Assembly: GCA_012798135.1 (NCBI GenBank)
Contig: JAAZNU010000030.1
Coordinates: forward strand, 1-64,000
Length of the DNA stretch: 64,000 nt
Direction of reading: 5' to 3'
Source of the DNA: Veillonellaceae bacterium
GTDB taxonomy: Bacteria; Bacillota_C; Negativicutes; UBA1444
Of this stretch, positions 7,913 through 18,201 are shown piece after piece (position 1 is the stretch's first letter; the number at the start of each line of letters is the position of its first letter). Under the pieces are notes generated by a model, which had not been told where the DNA came from, did no database searches, and saw nothing but the letters and a program-made list of their open reading frames with translations. A program made the position numbers and the translations under genes.

Positions 7913-9151
7913 TTGGACAGGGCTTGGGTGGAAATGATGCTGGGAAAAATGGGGCAGATCGGCAGAACGGACCCCGGCTACACGCGTTTGGCCTATTCCG
8001 AAGCGGACTGGGAAGCCAAGCGGTTGATCATGGATGCGATGACGGAAACGGGGTTGCAGGTCCGCATGGATGCCGTCGGCAATATCGTCGGCCGTTTGGC
8101 CGGCAGCGATCCGGCAGCGCCGGTGGTGGCGGCAGGGTCACATGTCGACACGGTTCCGGAAGGTGGCAACTACGACGGTTCGATCGGCGTCGTCGGTGCG
8201 TTGTGCGCGGTGCGACGCCTGCAGGCGCTGGGGGTGACGAAGAATCCTCTGGAAGTGTGGGTGTTTGCCGGCCATGAGTCCAGCCGATTTGGCTTTGCCC
8301 ATCTGGGCAGCCGTTCCATCTGCGGCATGGCTGATCCGGAAAAATGGGCCACGATGCAGGATGCGACAGGCAGCACGGTGCCGCAGGTTTTGGCGGCGCG
8401 CGGGCTGGACTTCAGCCAAATCGCGACGGCGAAACGCAATCCGGCGGAACTGAAAGCGTTTTTCGAGCTGCATATCGAGCAAGGCCCGGTTTTGGAGAAT
8501 GCCAATACGGCCATTGGGATTGTGACGGATATTTCAGCGCCGATCCGCCTGTCCGTCAAGGTCTATGGCACGGCGGCGCACTCGGGAACCACACCGATGG
8601 ATGTCCGGCATGATGCGCTGCTGACGGCGGCGCGCATTGTCGCCGCCGTTCGCGAGCACGCCGCCGCAGCCGCGGCCGAAGGCGTCGTCGGCACGGTCGG
8701 GATGTTGAAGGCGGCGCCCAATGCGATGAATGTCGTGCCCGGCTTTGCGGAACTGTGGATTGATGTGCGCGGTGTAAGGTATGACAGCGTCACCAGGGTC
8801 ATTGAGCAGATCAAGGAAAGCGCGGCCGGTTATGCGGCGGCGGAAGGCGTCCGGCTCGATATCGGCGTGATTTCTTCGGCCAGGGCGGTGCATCTGGATG
8901 ACGGTCTGATGCAAGCGGCGGCCGACGCCTGTGAAAAACTGGCGGTTTCCCATCTGCGGATGATTGGCGGCGGCGGGCACGATTCCCAGAATATCGCCCG
9001 GATTGTCCCGACCTGCGTGCTGCATATTCCGTGCCGCAATGGGGTCAGCCACAATCCGGCGGAATTTGCGAAGATCGAAGATATCATGACCGGCGTTGAT
9101 GTGCTGACTGAAGTCATGGCGAATGTCGCCAACGGCCATATTGAAAAATAG
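7913..9151 (+). CDS. M20-family amidohydrolase (N-carbamoyl-amino-acid hydrolase / allantoate amidohydrolase type)
   Basis: About 412 aa. It carries the M20 hydantoinase/carbamoylase marks: AGSHVDTVPEGGNYDGSIGV (metal ligands His78, Asp88), HIEQGPVLE, a dimerisation lid with AAHSGTTPMD, and the late GGGGHDSQ. The usual Asn-Glu-Glu-Gly-x-Arg-Phe segment reads GHESSRF, so the general-base Glu position is His121. Expected reaction: hydrolysis of a carbamoyl or amidic C-N bond in a small acid. TTG 7913 is chosen because AAGGGG (7898-7903) is 9 nt upstream; ATG 7904 is the alternative but abuts that site. The next gene, 15 nt on, is a DcuC-type carrier that may import the substrate. Confidence 0.85.
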   Translation: MDRAWVEMMLGKMGQIGRTDPGYTRLAYSEADWEAKRLIMDAMTETGLQVRMDAVGNIVGRLAGSDPAAPVVAAGSHVDTVPEGGNYDGSIGVVGALCAVRRLQALGVTKNPLEVWVFAGHESSRFGFAHLGSRSICGMADPEKWATMQDATGSTVPQVLAARGLDFSQIATAKRNPAELKAFFELHIEQGPVLENANTAIGIVTDISAPIRLSVKVYGTAAHSGTTPMDVRHDALLTAARIVAAVREHAAAAAAEGVVGTVGMLKAAPNAMNVVPGFAELWIDVRGVRYDSVTRVIEQIKESAAGYAAAEGVRLDIGVISSARAVHLDDGLMQAAADACEKLAVSHLRMIGGGGHDSQNIARIVPTCVLHIPCRNGVSHNPAEFAKIEDIMTGVDVLTEVMANVANGHIEK

Positions 9152-9166
9152 ACGGGAGGGAATACG

Positions 9167-10423
9167 ATGATGATTTGGGTAGGGTTGGCCATTGTCATTG
9201 CGACATTTTATGCGATCATCAAAAATTATGAAACGCGACTGGTCCTGTTTGTTTCCGGGATCGTGATGGCTATTCTCGGGGGAGGATTGGTCGGCGCGTT
9301 CAACAGCTTTGTCAAGACGATGGTGGAGGGCGGTCTGGTGCCCACGATCTGCACGGTCATGGGGTTTAGCTATGTGATGGATTACACCGGCTGCACCAAG
9401 CATCTCGTCTACTTTATGACCAATTTGCTGAAAAAAGTGAAGATCCTGTTGGTGCCGGGGGCGGCGCTCGCCACTTTCGCCATCAACATCGCGCTGCCGA
9501 GCGCAGCGGGAGCGGCCGCGGCAGTAGGCGCGCTGTTGATTCCCACGCTGATCGCCACCGGGGTTCACCCGGCATTGGCGGCCAGTGCGGTGTTTCTGGG
9601 AACCTGGGGCAGCGTCATGAGCCCCGGACTCATGTTCAATCCGCAAATCGCCAAAATGGCCAAAGTCGATGTGATGTCGGTGATTGCCACTTTTAGCGTA
9701 CAGGTGATGGCGGCCGCCGTCGTGGCGGCGGTACTGCTGGCCATTATCGCCCACGTCCGCAAAGAAGGGGCGGGAAGCCAACATTCCGGGCAAACGGTCA
9801 CGGATGAGGATGACTTCCGCATCAATTATTTTTGGGCGATTATCCCGGTGATTCCGCTGGTTCTATTGATTCTGGGCAGCAAGCAAGTACGACTCATCCC
9901 GGAATTCAGCGTGCCGCAGGCCATGGTCGTGGGAACGGCGCTGGGAATGCTGGCGACTCGCGTCAATGTCGCCGAGGCGACGAAAAAGTTTTTTAAGGGC
10001 AGCGGGGACGGATTTGCCGACATCGTCGGCCTGATGGCGGCGGCGGCCGTGTTTACGCAAGGGATGACGGTGATTGGTTTGACCGGGGCGCTGATCGATG
10101 TGATGAAAAATTCGCAGCAGATCGCCAAAGTGGCTTCGGCTTTCGGCCCGTTTCTGATCGGGGTGGTGTCCGGTTCCGGAAACGCGGCGGCCTTGGCCTT
10201 CAACGGCGCCGTCACGCCGCATGCCGCGCAGTTCGGCTACGGCATCGTCGAACTTGGTTCCATGGCCCAGATCGGGGCCGGATTGGGCCGCACCATGTCG
10301 CCGGTGGCGGGCGCGGGGATCATTTGCGCCAAGATCGCCGGGGTCAATCCGATGGAACTGGCAAAACGCAATACGATACCGACGATTGTCGCCGCGCTGC
10401 TGGTGATGTTTACGTTGTTGTAA
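9167..10423 (+). CDS. DcuC-family C4-dicarboxylate / anion transporter
   Basis: 418 aa, almost entirely hydrophobic, with some 11-13 membrane segments. Family marks are an early NSFVKTMVEGGLVPTICTVMGFSYVMDYTGCTKHL, the LPSAAGAAAAVGALLIPTL and WGSVMSPGL re-entrant-like segments, and GSGNAAALAFNGAVTPHA. DcuC proteins move C4-dicarboxylates in anaerobic metabolism. Coupling to the M20 hydrolase 15 nt upstream suggests an N-carbamoyl or ureido dicarboxylate as substrate (inference). GGGAGGG precedes the ATG ATG start. Confidence 0.87.
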   Translation: MMIWVGLAIVIATFYAIIKNYETRLVLFVSGIVMAILGGGLVGAFNSFVKTMVEGGLVPTICTVMGFSYVMDYTGCTKHLVYFMTNLLKKVKILLVPGAALATFAINIALPSAAGAAAAVGALLIPTLIATGVHPALAASAVFLGTWGSVMSPGLMFNPQIAKMAKVDVMSVIATFSVQVMAAAVVAAVLLAIIAHVRKEGAGSQHSGQTVTDEDDFRINYFWAIIPVIPLVLLILGSKQVRLIPEFSVPQAMVVGTALGMLATRVNVAEATKKFFKGSGDGFADIVGLMAAAAVFTQGMTVIGLTGALIDVMKNSQQIAKVASAFGPFLIGVVSGSGNAAALAFNGAVTPHAAQFGYGIVELGSMAQIGAGLGRTMSPVAGAGIICAKIAGVNPMELAKRNTIPTIVAALLVMFTLL

Positions 10424-10506
10424 ACCCAGTCCGGCGTTCTTTGCCGCTGCCCCGATGTACTTTTGAAGGCAGTCGGGATCATTCGGAATAGGGCAGATAT
10501 TTGTCA

Positions 10507-10567
10507 AGCAGGTTTTTGTTTACGAGGAAACAAAAACCTGCTATAGTTTTATTGTTTCCAAGTAAAC
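10507..10567 (+). promoter_or_regulatory. MarR-type promoter with two operators
   Basis: A palindrome with 15-bp arms (10507-10521 / 10528-10542) contains GTTTACGAGGAAAC (10518-10531). A second site, GTTTCCAAGTAAAC (10554-10567), matches the reverse complement of the first: both fit GTTTCCNNGTAAAC. The promoter TTTACG (10519-10524)-N17-TATAGT (10542-10547) runs through operator 1, and operator 2 covers the expected start of transcription. This is a textbook layout for autorepression by the MarR protein at 10584. Confidence 0.75.
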
Positions 10568-10583
10568 AAAAAGGAGGACGCTT

Positions 10584-11030
10584 ATGGACCGAATGCTGGA
10601 AATCATCGATTTGCTGACGAAAATTGCCGAACGTTCGGCATTGCTGCGCCATGGTGATTCCGTCGTATTGGACGGTTTGAATTTGGCCGAAGTGCATTGC
10701 ATCGATCAAATCGGCATCACTGATCATGCAAATGTAACCAAAATCGCCGACGCAATGCGGCTAACCCGAGGAGCCGTCAGTAAAATCACCAAAAAATTGT
10801 TGTGCAAAGGATTGACCGAAAGTTATCAACGTCCGGGAAATAACAAGGAAATCTATTTTCGGTTGACGGCGGGCGGACAGCAAATTTTCGAGGAACACAA
10901 AATCTGCCACAGCAAGGCCCGGCAGGATAAATTGGCGGTATTGGCCGGGTACAACGACAAAGAACAGGCCGTTATCCTGAGATTCCTCCAGGATGTTTTT
11001 CGCTTGAATGACGACGAAACAGAGACGTAA
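10584..11030 (+). CDS. MarR-family transcriptional regulator
   Basis: 148 aa. A winged HTH lies in the centre (NVTKIADAMRLTRGAVSKITKKLLCKGL), followed by the wing ESYQRPGNNKEIYFRLTAGG and a dimerisation helix at the C-terminus. The length is normal for MarR. AAAAAGGAGG precedes the ATG. Two matching operators lie just upstream and an MFS exporter gene lies 21 nt downstream of its stop, so it probably represses its own operon and is released by a toxic ligand. Confidence 0.92.
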   Translation: MDRMLEIIDLLTKIAERSALLRHGDSVVLDGLNLAEVHCIDQIGITDHANVTKIADAMRLTRGAVSKITKKLLCKGLTESYQRPGNNKEIYFRLTAGGQQIFEEHKICHSKARQDKLAVLAGYNDKEQAVILRFLQDVFRLNDDETET

Positions 11031-11051
11031 TAGTTGGGAAGGAGCAGTTTC

Positions 11052-12233
11052 ATGAATCCTCGTACTCAGATCCAGTATGCGAAAATCGGTGTTTTATCCC
11101 TGGCGCATATGCTTAACGATTTATATAGCAATTATCTGCCGCAATTGTTCCCGTTTCTGGTGGTTCTCAGCCCCGGTTTTACGGCTACCCGCGCCACGAT
11201 TCTGGTGTCGGCGTTTACCTTCACTTCCTCCATGGTCCAGCCGCTGTTCGGTTATTTTCTGGATCGAAAAGGCAAACGCTGGCTCGTTCATGTGGGAACT
11301 CTATGGATGGCGGTGATGCTGAGCCTGACCGGCTGGGTGGACAATTATTGGCTAATGGTGCTTTTGGCGGCGTTGGCGGGTCTGGGCACCGCCGCATTTC
11401 ATCCGCAGGCATCCACGATGGTCAATGTTTTGAGCGGCGACTATAAAGCCGTCATGCTCTCTTTTTTTGTCGCCTTCGGCAATGTCGGCTTTGCGTTGGG
11501 GCCGCTGCTGTTGGTGCCGTTATTTGAAGCGTATGGGTTGCACGCTACGGCCGTAACGGTCATTCCCGGCTTGTTCGTGGCGGTATTGTTGTACTATTTT
11601 GCGCCGAGCAATACGGATTTGGCGGGCTCCGTTCCGGAGCTGTCCGCGGTCATCCGATCCCTGAAATCGTCCACACGGGAATTGACGGCCATTATCGGGG
11701 TCATTGCGATCCGTTCCTTGTCCTATTCCGGAATGTTGGCGCTTATGCCCCTGTACTTCAAGTCGCAACATTTATCCAACATTGCGGCGAGCCATTTGCT
11801 GACCATCATGCTGTTCGCGGGTGCGATGGGCGGTCTTCTGGGGGGATTCATCTCCGATTATTACGGGCGCAAGCAACTGGTGGTCGGATCGTTGCTGATG
11901 TCCACGCCGCTGTTTTTTGTGTTCTTCTACACGCAAGGCGCCTGGAGCATGCTGTTTCTGGCCTTGGCGGGAGCGGCGCTGTTGTCCAGCTTTTCCGTGA
12001 CCGTGGTGGCTGCGCAGGAAGCGATTCCGGACAATAAAGCCCTAGCGGCGGGGTTGACCATGGGCTTCGCCGGCGGAATCGGCGGGCTGGCCGTGATCCT
12101 GATCGGCCGGATCGGTGACCGCTGGGGGTTGGAGTCGGCGATCTTCACGCTGTTCGTGCTGCCGTTGGCGGCCGGCTTGGTGGCGCTATTGATGAAAAAC
12201 CGCCCGGCGGCCCGGTTGCAACGTAAAGGATAA
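11052..12233 (+). CDS. MFS transporter, fosmidomycin-resistance (Fsr) type
   Basis: 393 aa with 12 predicted membrane helices. The Fsr-like signature is visible: the N-terminal HMLNDLYSNYLPQLFPFLV, GYFLDRKGKRW after helix 2, and AAFHPQASTMVN in helix 4. Expected role: export of a toxic compound at the cytoplasmic membrane. ATG 11052 follows AAGGAG. It forms an operon with the MarR gene. Substrate specificity cannot be read from sequence. Confidence 0.88.
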   Translation: MNPRTQIQYAKIGVLSLAHMLNDLYSNYLPQLFPFLVVLSPGFTATRATILVSAFTFTSSMVQPLFGYFLDRKGKRWLVHVGTLWMAVMLSLTGWVDNYWLMVLLAALAGLGTAAFHPQASTMVNVLSGDYKAVMLSFFVAFGNVGFALGPLLLVPLFEAYGLHATAVTVIPGLFVAVLLYYFAPSNTDLAGSVPELSAVIRSLKSSTRELTAIIGVIAIRSLSYSGMLALMPLYFKSQHLSNIAASHLLTIMLFAGAMGGLLGGFISDYYGRKQLVVGSLLMSTPLFFVFFYTQGAWSMLFLALAGAALLSSFSVTVVAAQEAIPDNKALAAGLTMGFAGGIGGLAVILIGRIGDRWGLESAIFTLFVLPLAAGLVALLMKNRPAARLQRKG

Positions 12234-12343
12234 AAATATATCATATCATGGTCGGGATCATCTATTTGATGAAGGAACTGAATTTCCGAAACCAGAATTC
12301 GGCCGTCGAGTATGAAATAATGATCGCGAAGGCATGAGAAGGA

Positions 12344-14293
12344 GTGTCAAAAATTAATCCCCACATTGTAATTATGACGGATCAGACAGGGCAGATTCGC
12401 TTTTTCAATGAAGCCGCCCAAAAGATCACCGGATATTCTGCCGAAGAAGTAATGGGAAAAGACGCCATCGCCCTGTTATCGCCGCCGGATTGTCAAGCGG
12501 CCGCGCGGTCGTTTGTTCGGGATTGCCTGGAATCGGTTTCGGCAACCAGGAATGAACACCCTGTCATGACGAAAGTGGGGGAACGGCGCCTCGTGTCCTG
12601 GCAGTATTGCCCCCTGGACGGCGAATTTGGCTGCCAAGGAACGCTTTGGATCGGGATGGATGCGGCGGAACGGGTGTGGGCCGAAGAAATGTTGATCCGT
12701 CGGGAGACGTTTATTCAACATGTGATTGATGGACTGAATTATCCGTTTTTCCTCGTGGACCGGCAATATTGCTACCTGGTATACAACGAAGCGCATCGCC
12801 AGTTGATGAAATCCTTGTTTGACGCTGATATCGAATTGGGCGGCAACCTTTTGTCCTATCACCCGGACCCAGTCAATCGGGCAAAGGCCAAGAAAAATAT
12901 CGACCGTGCCCTTGCTGGCGAATCGGTCACGGTGGAAGCGATCGTCGGCGATGAGCAGTATCAGACCTGCTATGTTCTGATTGAGCACAATCCCATGCGC
13001 GACGCCGGCGGTTTGATCATCGGGGCCGCGATTGCGGCCCACGATATCAGTCGGCTGCGCAACGCGGAAGCGGAAGTCGCCCGGATGCAGTCGAGATATC
13101 AGAAACTGGTGGAAGAAGCCCCGGCGGTGATCATGGTCGTCAGCCCGACCGGTAAGATCGAATATATCAATTCTTTCGGTTCCCGTCTCTTTCAGTTTGC
13201 CCCGGCGGAGCTGCTGGGGCGATCGGTCGAGGAAACCATTCTGCCAGAGGTGGAGTCCACAGGGCGCAATCTGTGGTCGCTGTATCGCCGGATTTGGACC
13301 GGGTCGTTGCCGCAGCGGGAATGCATCAACGAAAATCTGACGCGACAGGGTCGGCGGTTATGGCTTGAATGGTCGATTCAGCCGGGAGTCTCCGTGATGA
13401 CGACTGAAGAGGGCTGGCTGTGCATAGGCGTGGATGTGACGGAAAAACAGCGGTCCCTCGAGCTGGAACGGCACAGACTGGAACGCAACCGGCAAAACGA
13501 GATCATGCAGGACATCCTGTCCGGACGTCTCGCCGAAAAAAATGCGGCGGAGCCATTGCTCGCGCTGGGACTGGATTTGCGCAAGCCCTTGTTGTGCCTT
13601 GCCGTGCGGCGCGTTCCGCCGGACTGCCCGGATGAATACTCTTCACTGCGGCAGGAAACGGATCTGCTGCTGGATCGTTGCCGGATCGTGTCGGGCGGGA
13701 TTGCCTGGGAGGCTGCCGATTGCATCGGTATCTTGGTTTCCGACGACGCCGAGCTGTTGCCGCAAACGGGGAGAACTGAATTCCAACAGGTGGAGGAGCT
13801 TTGGCGCAAACTGGAGCAATATGTGCTTCATGAGGTGAAAGCCGTCGGAGCGGCAATTGCCGCCTCAGACGGAGAATCCCGTGTGGCCCGGCTGTTTTCC
13901 CAAGCCCGGAGTGCGGTGTCGTTTGGCCCTTGCCTACATCCCGGCCGTCGGCTGTTTTTTTGGCAGGACTTGGGCTGGCTACGCCTGTTGGTTCAAAACG
14001 TGGAGTCACCGGATGCCCGTGAGTTTGTGGCGGAGCATTTGTCGGGAGTGCTTCGCTTGCCCGACACTGAAAAACGCGAGTTGTTCCTGTCCACTTTGCG
14101 TATGACAATGGATGGCCTATCGGCGGAGGAGATTGCGATAAAAATGAATGTTCATCGACAAACCGTCCGCTACCGCATGTCCGCTTTGACGCGATTGCTC
14201 GGGGTCGAAGGATTCGCGGGAGAGACTCGGATCAATGTCGCGCTGGCCTTGCGTTTGCATGATATTCAGAATATTCGGGGCGAAGCGTTGTAA
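12344..14293 (+). CDS. PAS-PAS-PAS regulator with PucR-type HTH
   Basis: 649 aa. Three PAS domains (about 5-115, ITGYSAEEVMGKD; 125-240, LNYPFFLVDRQYCYLVYN; 250-370, VMVVSPTGKIEYINSFG) lead to a CdaR/GGDEF-like spacer (about 385-560) and a C-terminal PucR HTH (IKMNVHRQTVRYRMSALTRLL). PucR/CdaR regulators act as ligand-responsive activators of catabolic genes; the PAS array suggests sensing of a small molecule or redox state. The GTG start has a weak site; ATG 12374 is an alternative. A terminator follows. The same architecture recurs at 41393 and 43861. Confidence 0.85.
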   Translation: MSKINPHIVIMTDQTGQIRFFNEAAQKITGYSAEEVMGKDAIALLSPPDCQAAARSFVRDCLESVSATRNEHPVMTKVGERRLVSWQYCPLDGEFGCQGTLWIGMDAAERVWAEEMLIRRETFIQHVIDGLNYPFFLVDRQYCYLVYNEAHRQLMKSLFDADIELGGNLLSYHPDPVNRAKAKKNIDRALAGESVTVEAIVGDEQYQTCYVLIEHNPMRDAGGLIIGAAIAAHDISRLRNAEAEVARMQSRYQKLVEEAPAVIMVVSPTGKIEYINSFGSRLFQFAPAELLGRSVEETILPEVESTGRNLWSLYRRIWTGSLPQRECINENLTRQGRRLWLEWSIQPGVSVMTTEEGWLCIGVDVTEKQRSLELERHRLERNRQNEIMQDILSGRLAEKNAAEPLLALGLDLRKPLLCLAVRRVPPDCPDEYSSLRQETDLLLDRCRIVSGGIAWEAADCIGILVSDDAELLPQTGRTEFQQVEELWRKLEQYVLHEVKAVGAAIAASDGESRVARLFSQARSAVSFGPCLHPGRRLFFWQDLGWLRLLVQNVESPDAREFVAEHLSGVLRLPDTEKRELFLSTLRMTMDGLSAEEIAIKMNVHRQTVRYRMSALTRLLGVEGFAGETRINVALALRLHDIQNIRGEAL

Positions 14294-14348
14294 AAACGGA
14301 TAAAAATTTCGGCAAACTTGCCGCTATATTTAGAGGATTGTCCAAAGG

Positions 14349-14377
14349 AATTTCCGGCTGGTCCGGGAATTTTTTTT
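14349..14377 (+). terminator. Terminator after the PAS-PucR gene
   Basis: AATTTCCGG-ctggt-CCGGGAATT forms a 9-bp stem with one G-T pair and is followed by a T run. Confidence 0.75.
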
Positions 14378-14450
14378 ATGCAGGATTGATTAGAAAATAT
14401 GAACAGAACGGCGAATGATGCCGGTATTTTTTTTGAATGGGAGCTTGTGC

Positions 14451-16268
14451 GTGCGGATAATTGACAGTGACCTTTTCTCACTCGCCCTGGAACAACTTCG
14501 CGATGTCGTTTGGGTCGTCGACCGTGAAGGCAGAATTGTAAGTGTCAACAAGGCAGCGGAATTAATCTACGGATATTCTCGGACGGAATTGACGGACATG
14601 CGGGTCCATGATTTGCGGCCGGCCGAGGCAGTTGCTTCGATTGAGGCGCAATTGAAAAAGGCCCAGGAAGAGGGTATTCTATTCCGAACCCGGCATCGTC
14701 GACGCTCGGGAGAGTCATTTCCAGTCGAGGTCAGTAGCCGCCGTTTGTACCATAACGAGCGGGAGTTGGTTGTCAGCGTCATTCGGGACATCAGTATACG
14801 AGACGCTTTGGAAGCGGAGCTGCAACGCGAACATCAAGAACTGTTGGCCGCGCACGAAGAACTGCTGGCGTCAGAGGAGGAGATCAGGCAGCAATTGGAC
14901 GAACTGCTGCAAAAAGAGGAATTCGTACGCCGATTGGCCTATCACGATTCGCTCACGGGGCTGCCGAACCGGACCATGTTAATGGAATACTTGGACAAGG
15001 AACTGACAACGGTTCGCGCCGATGCCGCCGGCGGAGCTGTTTTTTTTGTTGACGTTGACGATCTGAAAACGGTCAATGACAATTTCGGCCATTCCTGCGG
15101 CGATAAAATCATCAGCCTGATCGGAGCCGATTTAGCCGACGAACTGGGTCCGGGTTCCCTGGTGGCGCGAATCGGCGGCGACGAATTTGTCGCGGTGATG
15201 CGGGGCGTCAGCGACCGCCGTACTGTCGAGCAGGCGGTGGCTCGACTCAAAGAACGGATTTGCCGGGATTATGACCTCGGCATGTGCATCATGAATATTT
15301 CCGCCAGCATCGGCATCGCCATGTACCCCGGCGATGCCCAAACGGCGGAGGAATTGTTGAAGAATGTCGATATGGCCTTGTATGAGGCAAAACGGGAAGG
15401 AAAATGCACCTGGCGTTTTTTTGACGCCAAGCTGCGAACGGCGGTATTTGAGAATATGGTCCTGAAACAGGGCTTGCGCGAAGCCGTTCAAAGGAAGGAA
15501 TTACACTTGGTTTTCCAACCGCTGCTTGACTCGAGAAACGGTACTATTGCCGCGTTCGAGTCCCTGCTCCGCTGGAGTCATGGAGATTTCGGGCCGATTC
15601 CGCCCGGACGGTTCATCCCTTTGGCGGAAGAAAGCGGCGATATCCTGACGATCGGCGCATGGGTCTTTGAAGAGGCTTGCCGATTTGCCGCCAGATTACG
15701 CGACCTCGGTAGAGAAAGTATCCGGGTTAATGTCAACGTGTCGCCGCGCCAGCTGGCGGCCGACGATTTCACCGCCGGGTTGTTGCGCACCGTTGCGACG
15801 GCGGGAATCCAACCCGGGCAAATGGAGCTGGAAATCACCGAAACTGCCCTGATTTCGTCGATGGAGAAATGTGTCGCGAAATTGGCCGATTTGCGGAGCG
15901 CCGGATTTCACCTGGCCCTGGACGACTTCGGCAGCGGTTACAGTTCGCTGACTTACCTGAAAAGCCTGCCGGTGGAAACGGTCAAGCTCGATCAATCCTT
16001 TATCCGTGAAATCGCGGGCGACCCGGCGCAACAGAGGTTTGTCAGGTCCATTGTCCACATGGCTCATGGGCAGAATTTGCGGGTGACGGCGGAAGGCGTG
16101 GAGACGCCGGAACAGCTTGTTGCCCTGAAGGAATGCGATTGCGACTATATGCAGGGGTTTATTTTCAGCAGACCGGTGCCGGCCGATACTGCTATGGAAC
16201 TGTTAGCGCAAGGTTTTCCCCAGTTAATGGTATCTGCAGCTGAAAACTGTGAAGATAAAGCATCATAA
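14451..16268 (+). CDS. PAS-GGDEF-EAL cyclic-di-GMP enzyme
   Basis: 605 aa. A PAS domain (1-118), a coiled coil (118-158), GGDEF (about 160-325) and EAL (about 335-600). The GGDEF active site is intact (IGGDEF, 242-246) but the inhibitory RxxD site is absent. The EAL half reads FESLLRW, keeps the Asn of [16 protein letters not shown] and EGVE, so it should be able to hydrolyse c-di-GMP. Start GTG 14451 has GGAG 7 nt upstream; the ATG at 14415 does not. No membrane segment: a cytosolic sensor. It lies 32 nt before a chemoreceptor gene and may share its transcript. Confidence 0.9.
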   Translation: MRIIDSDLFSLALEQLRDVVWVVDREGRIVSVNKAAELIYGYSRTELTDMRVHDLRPAEAVASIEAQLKKAQEEGILFRTRHRRRSGESFPVEVSSRRLYHNERELVVSVIRDISIRDALEAELQREHQELLAAHEELLASEEEIRQQLDELLQKEEFVRRLAYHDSLTGLPNRTMLMEYLDKELTTVRADAAGGAVFFVDVDDLKTVNDNFGHSCGDKIISLIGADLADELGPGSLVARIGGDEFVAVMRGVSDRRTVEQAVARLKERICRDYDLGMCIMNISASIGIAMYPGDAQTAEELLKNVDMALYEAKREGKCTWRFFDAKLRTAVFENMVLKQGLREAVQRKELHLVFQPLLDSRNGTIAAFESLLRWSHGDFGPIPPGRFIPLAEESGDILTIGAWVFEEACRFAARLRDLGRESIRVNVNVSPRQLAADDFTAGLLRTVATAGIQPGQMELEITETALISSMEKCVAKLADLRSAGFHLALDDFGSGYSSLTYLKSLPVETVKLDQSFIREIAGDPAQQRFVRSIVHMAHGQNLRVTAEGVETPEQLVALKECDCDYMQGFIFSRPVPADTAMELLAQGFPQLMVSAAENCEDKAS

Positions 16269-16300
16269 CAGAAGCTACAAAGAAAGTAGGAGGAAAAATT

Positions 16301-18016
16301 GTGAATTTTTTAAAGGACGCCAAAATGGCCACCAAACTGGGGATCCTGGTTTTCATCGCGTTTATCGCCTTGGCGGCGATGGCGGGGATCGGCTACTATG
16401 AGCTGGAAGCAGCCAACAAGAACCTGAACGAGATGTATGCGGAGAACTTTGTGCCTAACGACAAGATTGCAGATTCTCTAGGAATTTCAAATGCCACCAA
16501 CGGGTTTACACTGGAACTCATGCTGACAACCGACGCCAAAACAAAAGAAGAATTGAAGAAAAAGATAGACGATAATGGAATTATAGTCAGCAAGCATTTG
16601 GAAGAAATCGGGAAAATACCCATGGGCGCCAAAGGGAAGGAATTGCTGTCGAAAGTCAAAGAGTTGCGCCCCCCCTATCAAAAAGAGCGCAATGATGCGA
16701 TCAGTCTGGCCATGCAAAACAAAAACGCCGAAGCCTATGCCCTATATACGACGAAAGTGATGCCGGCCGCTATCGCCTATTTTAAAGCTTTCGCGGGACT
16801 GTCCGACCATTATGGGACACGTGCAGAGAGCCTCGCAACGGCGACGAAAGACGCCGAGCGCAAGGCTATCATGGTCATGGCGGTGTTCTTTCTGGTGACG
16901 GTAATTCTGTTGATCGTCCTCGGCTGGCTGATTACCCGGGCCATCACCAAGCCGCTGCAGGTCATGGTTGCTTTCAGCCACGAGTTGGCAAAAGGGAATT
17001 TTGTGGAAACGGCACGCACCTTCCGTCAAAAGGACGAAGTGGGCCAATTAGCCGATGCCTTGGTGGATATGCGGACCAATGTCCGCAATGTGTTGAAACA
17101 TGTTAATGAATCCGCCGAGCAGGTGGCGGCTTCCTCGGAAGAATTGACGGCCAGCGCCGAGCAGTCGTCCCAGGCGGTGAACCAGGTTGCCGCCGCGATC
17201 AGCGGTGTGGCGGAAGGCGCCACGAAACAACTGGCAGCCGCTACCGACACTTCCGCCGTCGTGGAGCAGATGTCCGCCGGCATTCAGCAGATTGCCGCCA
17301 ATACCAATCAGGTGGCCACCCACTCCGCGCGGGCCGCCGACAAGGCCGGCGCCGGCGGCGAAGCGGTAGACAAGGCCGTCAACCAAATGGGTTCGATTGA
17401 AAGTTCGTCCCAGGTCGTTGCGGACGCAGTGAGCAAACTGAATGAAAAATCCAAGGAAATTGGCAATATTGTTTCCACGATATCCGGCATTGCCGGCCAG
17501 ACCAATCTGTTGGCGCTGAACGCTGCCATTGAAGCGGCGCGGGCCGGCGAGCAGGGACGGGGCTTCGCCGTGGTGGCGGAAGAAGTGAGAAAACTGGCCG
17601 AAGGGTCGCAGGAGGCGGCCAAGCAGATTGCGGGAATTATCGGCGAGATTCAGGAAGATACCGGCAAAGCGGTCAGCGCCATGGAGAACGGCGCCCGGGA
17701 AGTGAAACTCGGCACGGAAATGGTGACTACCGCCGGCGGCGCTTTCAAGGAAATTGTGACCTTGATATTGCAAGTATCGGATCAGGTGCGGGAAATTTCG
17801 GCGGCCATTCAACAGATGGCCAGCGGCACCCAGCAGATCGTAACATCGGTCAAGGAGATCGACAGCCTGAGCAAATCCGCCGCCGGCGAGACCCAGACCG
17901 TGTCGGCCGCCACCGAGGAGCAGTCGGCATCCATGGAGGAAATCTCCTCATCGAGCCAGGCGCTGGCAAAACTGGCGCAGGATCTGCAAGCTGCCGTCAA
18001 CAAGTTCCGGATTTGA
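16301..18016 (+). CDS. Methyl-accepting chemotaxis protein
   Basis: 571 aa. A membrane helix at 11-30, a four-helix-bundle extracytoplasmic domain (about 35-185), a second membrane helix (about 188-210), HAMP, and a signalling domain with the hairpin tip [16 protein letters not shown] and [19 protein letters not shown]. The periplasmic bundle is rich in Lys and Glu, like 4HB_MCP receptors. The start is a GTG with AGGAGG ahead of it. It is a close paralogue of the receptor at 38387, especially in the last 300 residues. No che genes are in the window. A terminator follows. Confidence 0.95.
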   Translation: MNFLKDAKMATKLGILVFIAFIALAAMAGIGYYELEAANKNLNEMYAENFVPNDKIADSLGISNATNGFTLELMLTTDAKTKEELKKKIDDNGIIVSKHLEEIGKIPMGAKGKELLSKVKELRPPYQKERNDAISLAMQNKNAEAYALYTTKVMPAAIAYFKAFAGLSDHYGTRAESLATATKDAERKAIMVMAVFFLVTVILLIVLGWLITRAITKPLQVMVAFSHELAKGNFVETARTFRQKDEVGQLADALVDMRTNVRNVLKHVNESAEQVAASSEELTASAEQSSQAVNQVAAAISGVAEGATKQLAAATDTSAVVEQMSAGIQQIAANTNQVATHSARAADKAGAGGEAVDKAVNQMGSIESSSQVVADAVSKLNEKSKEIGNIVSTISGIAGQTNLLALNAAIEAARAGEQGRGFAVVAEEVRKLAEGSQEAAKQIAGIIGEIQEDTGKAVSAMENGAREVKLGTEMVTTAGGAFKEIVTLILQVSDQVREISAAIQQMASGTQQIVTSVKEIDSLSKSAAGETQTVSAATEEQSASMEEISSSSQALAKLAQDLQAAVNKFRI

Positions 18017-18044
18017 TGGAGTACATCGCGTATCTTTTTGTCTG

Positions 18045-18069
18045 ACCGGGCTTCGGCCCGGTTTTTTTT
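18045..18069 (+). terminator. Terminator of the chemoreceptor gene
   Basis: ACCGGGC-ttcg-GCCCGGT, a 7-bp stem with a UUCG tetraloop, followed by a run of T. Confidence 0.92.
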
Positions 18070-18201
18070 GTCAGTAACCTTTGACAATCCACTGGCTGCT
18101 GTGATAGCGTAAAGCCACCGGCAACGGGAATGGGCAGGATAACGGGCAAGTGTGTCGAAGAAAGGGTAAATATAGTCTTTACTTGGGGGAGGGCAAGCAG
18201 G

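Noticed and set aside
8534..9793. 419-codon open frame on the minus strand
   Set aside because: It is the complement of the M20 hydrolase and DcuC genes, with a His/Arg-rich product and no family features.
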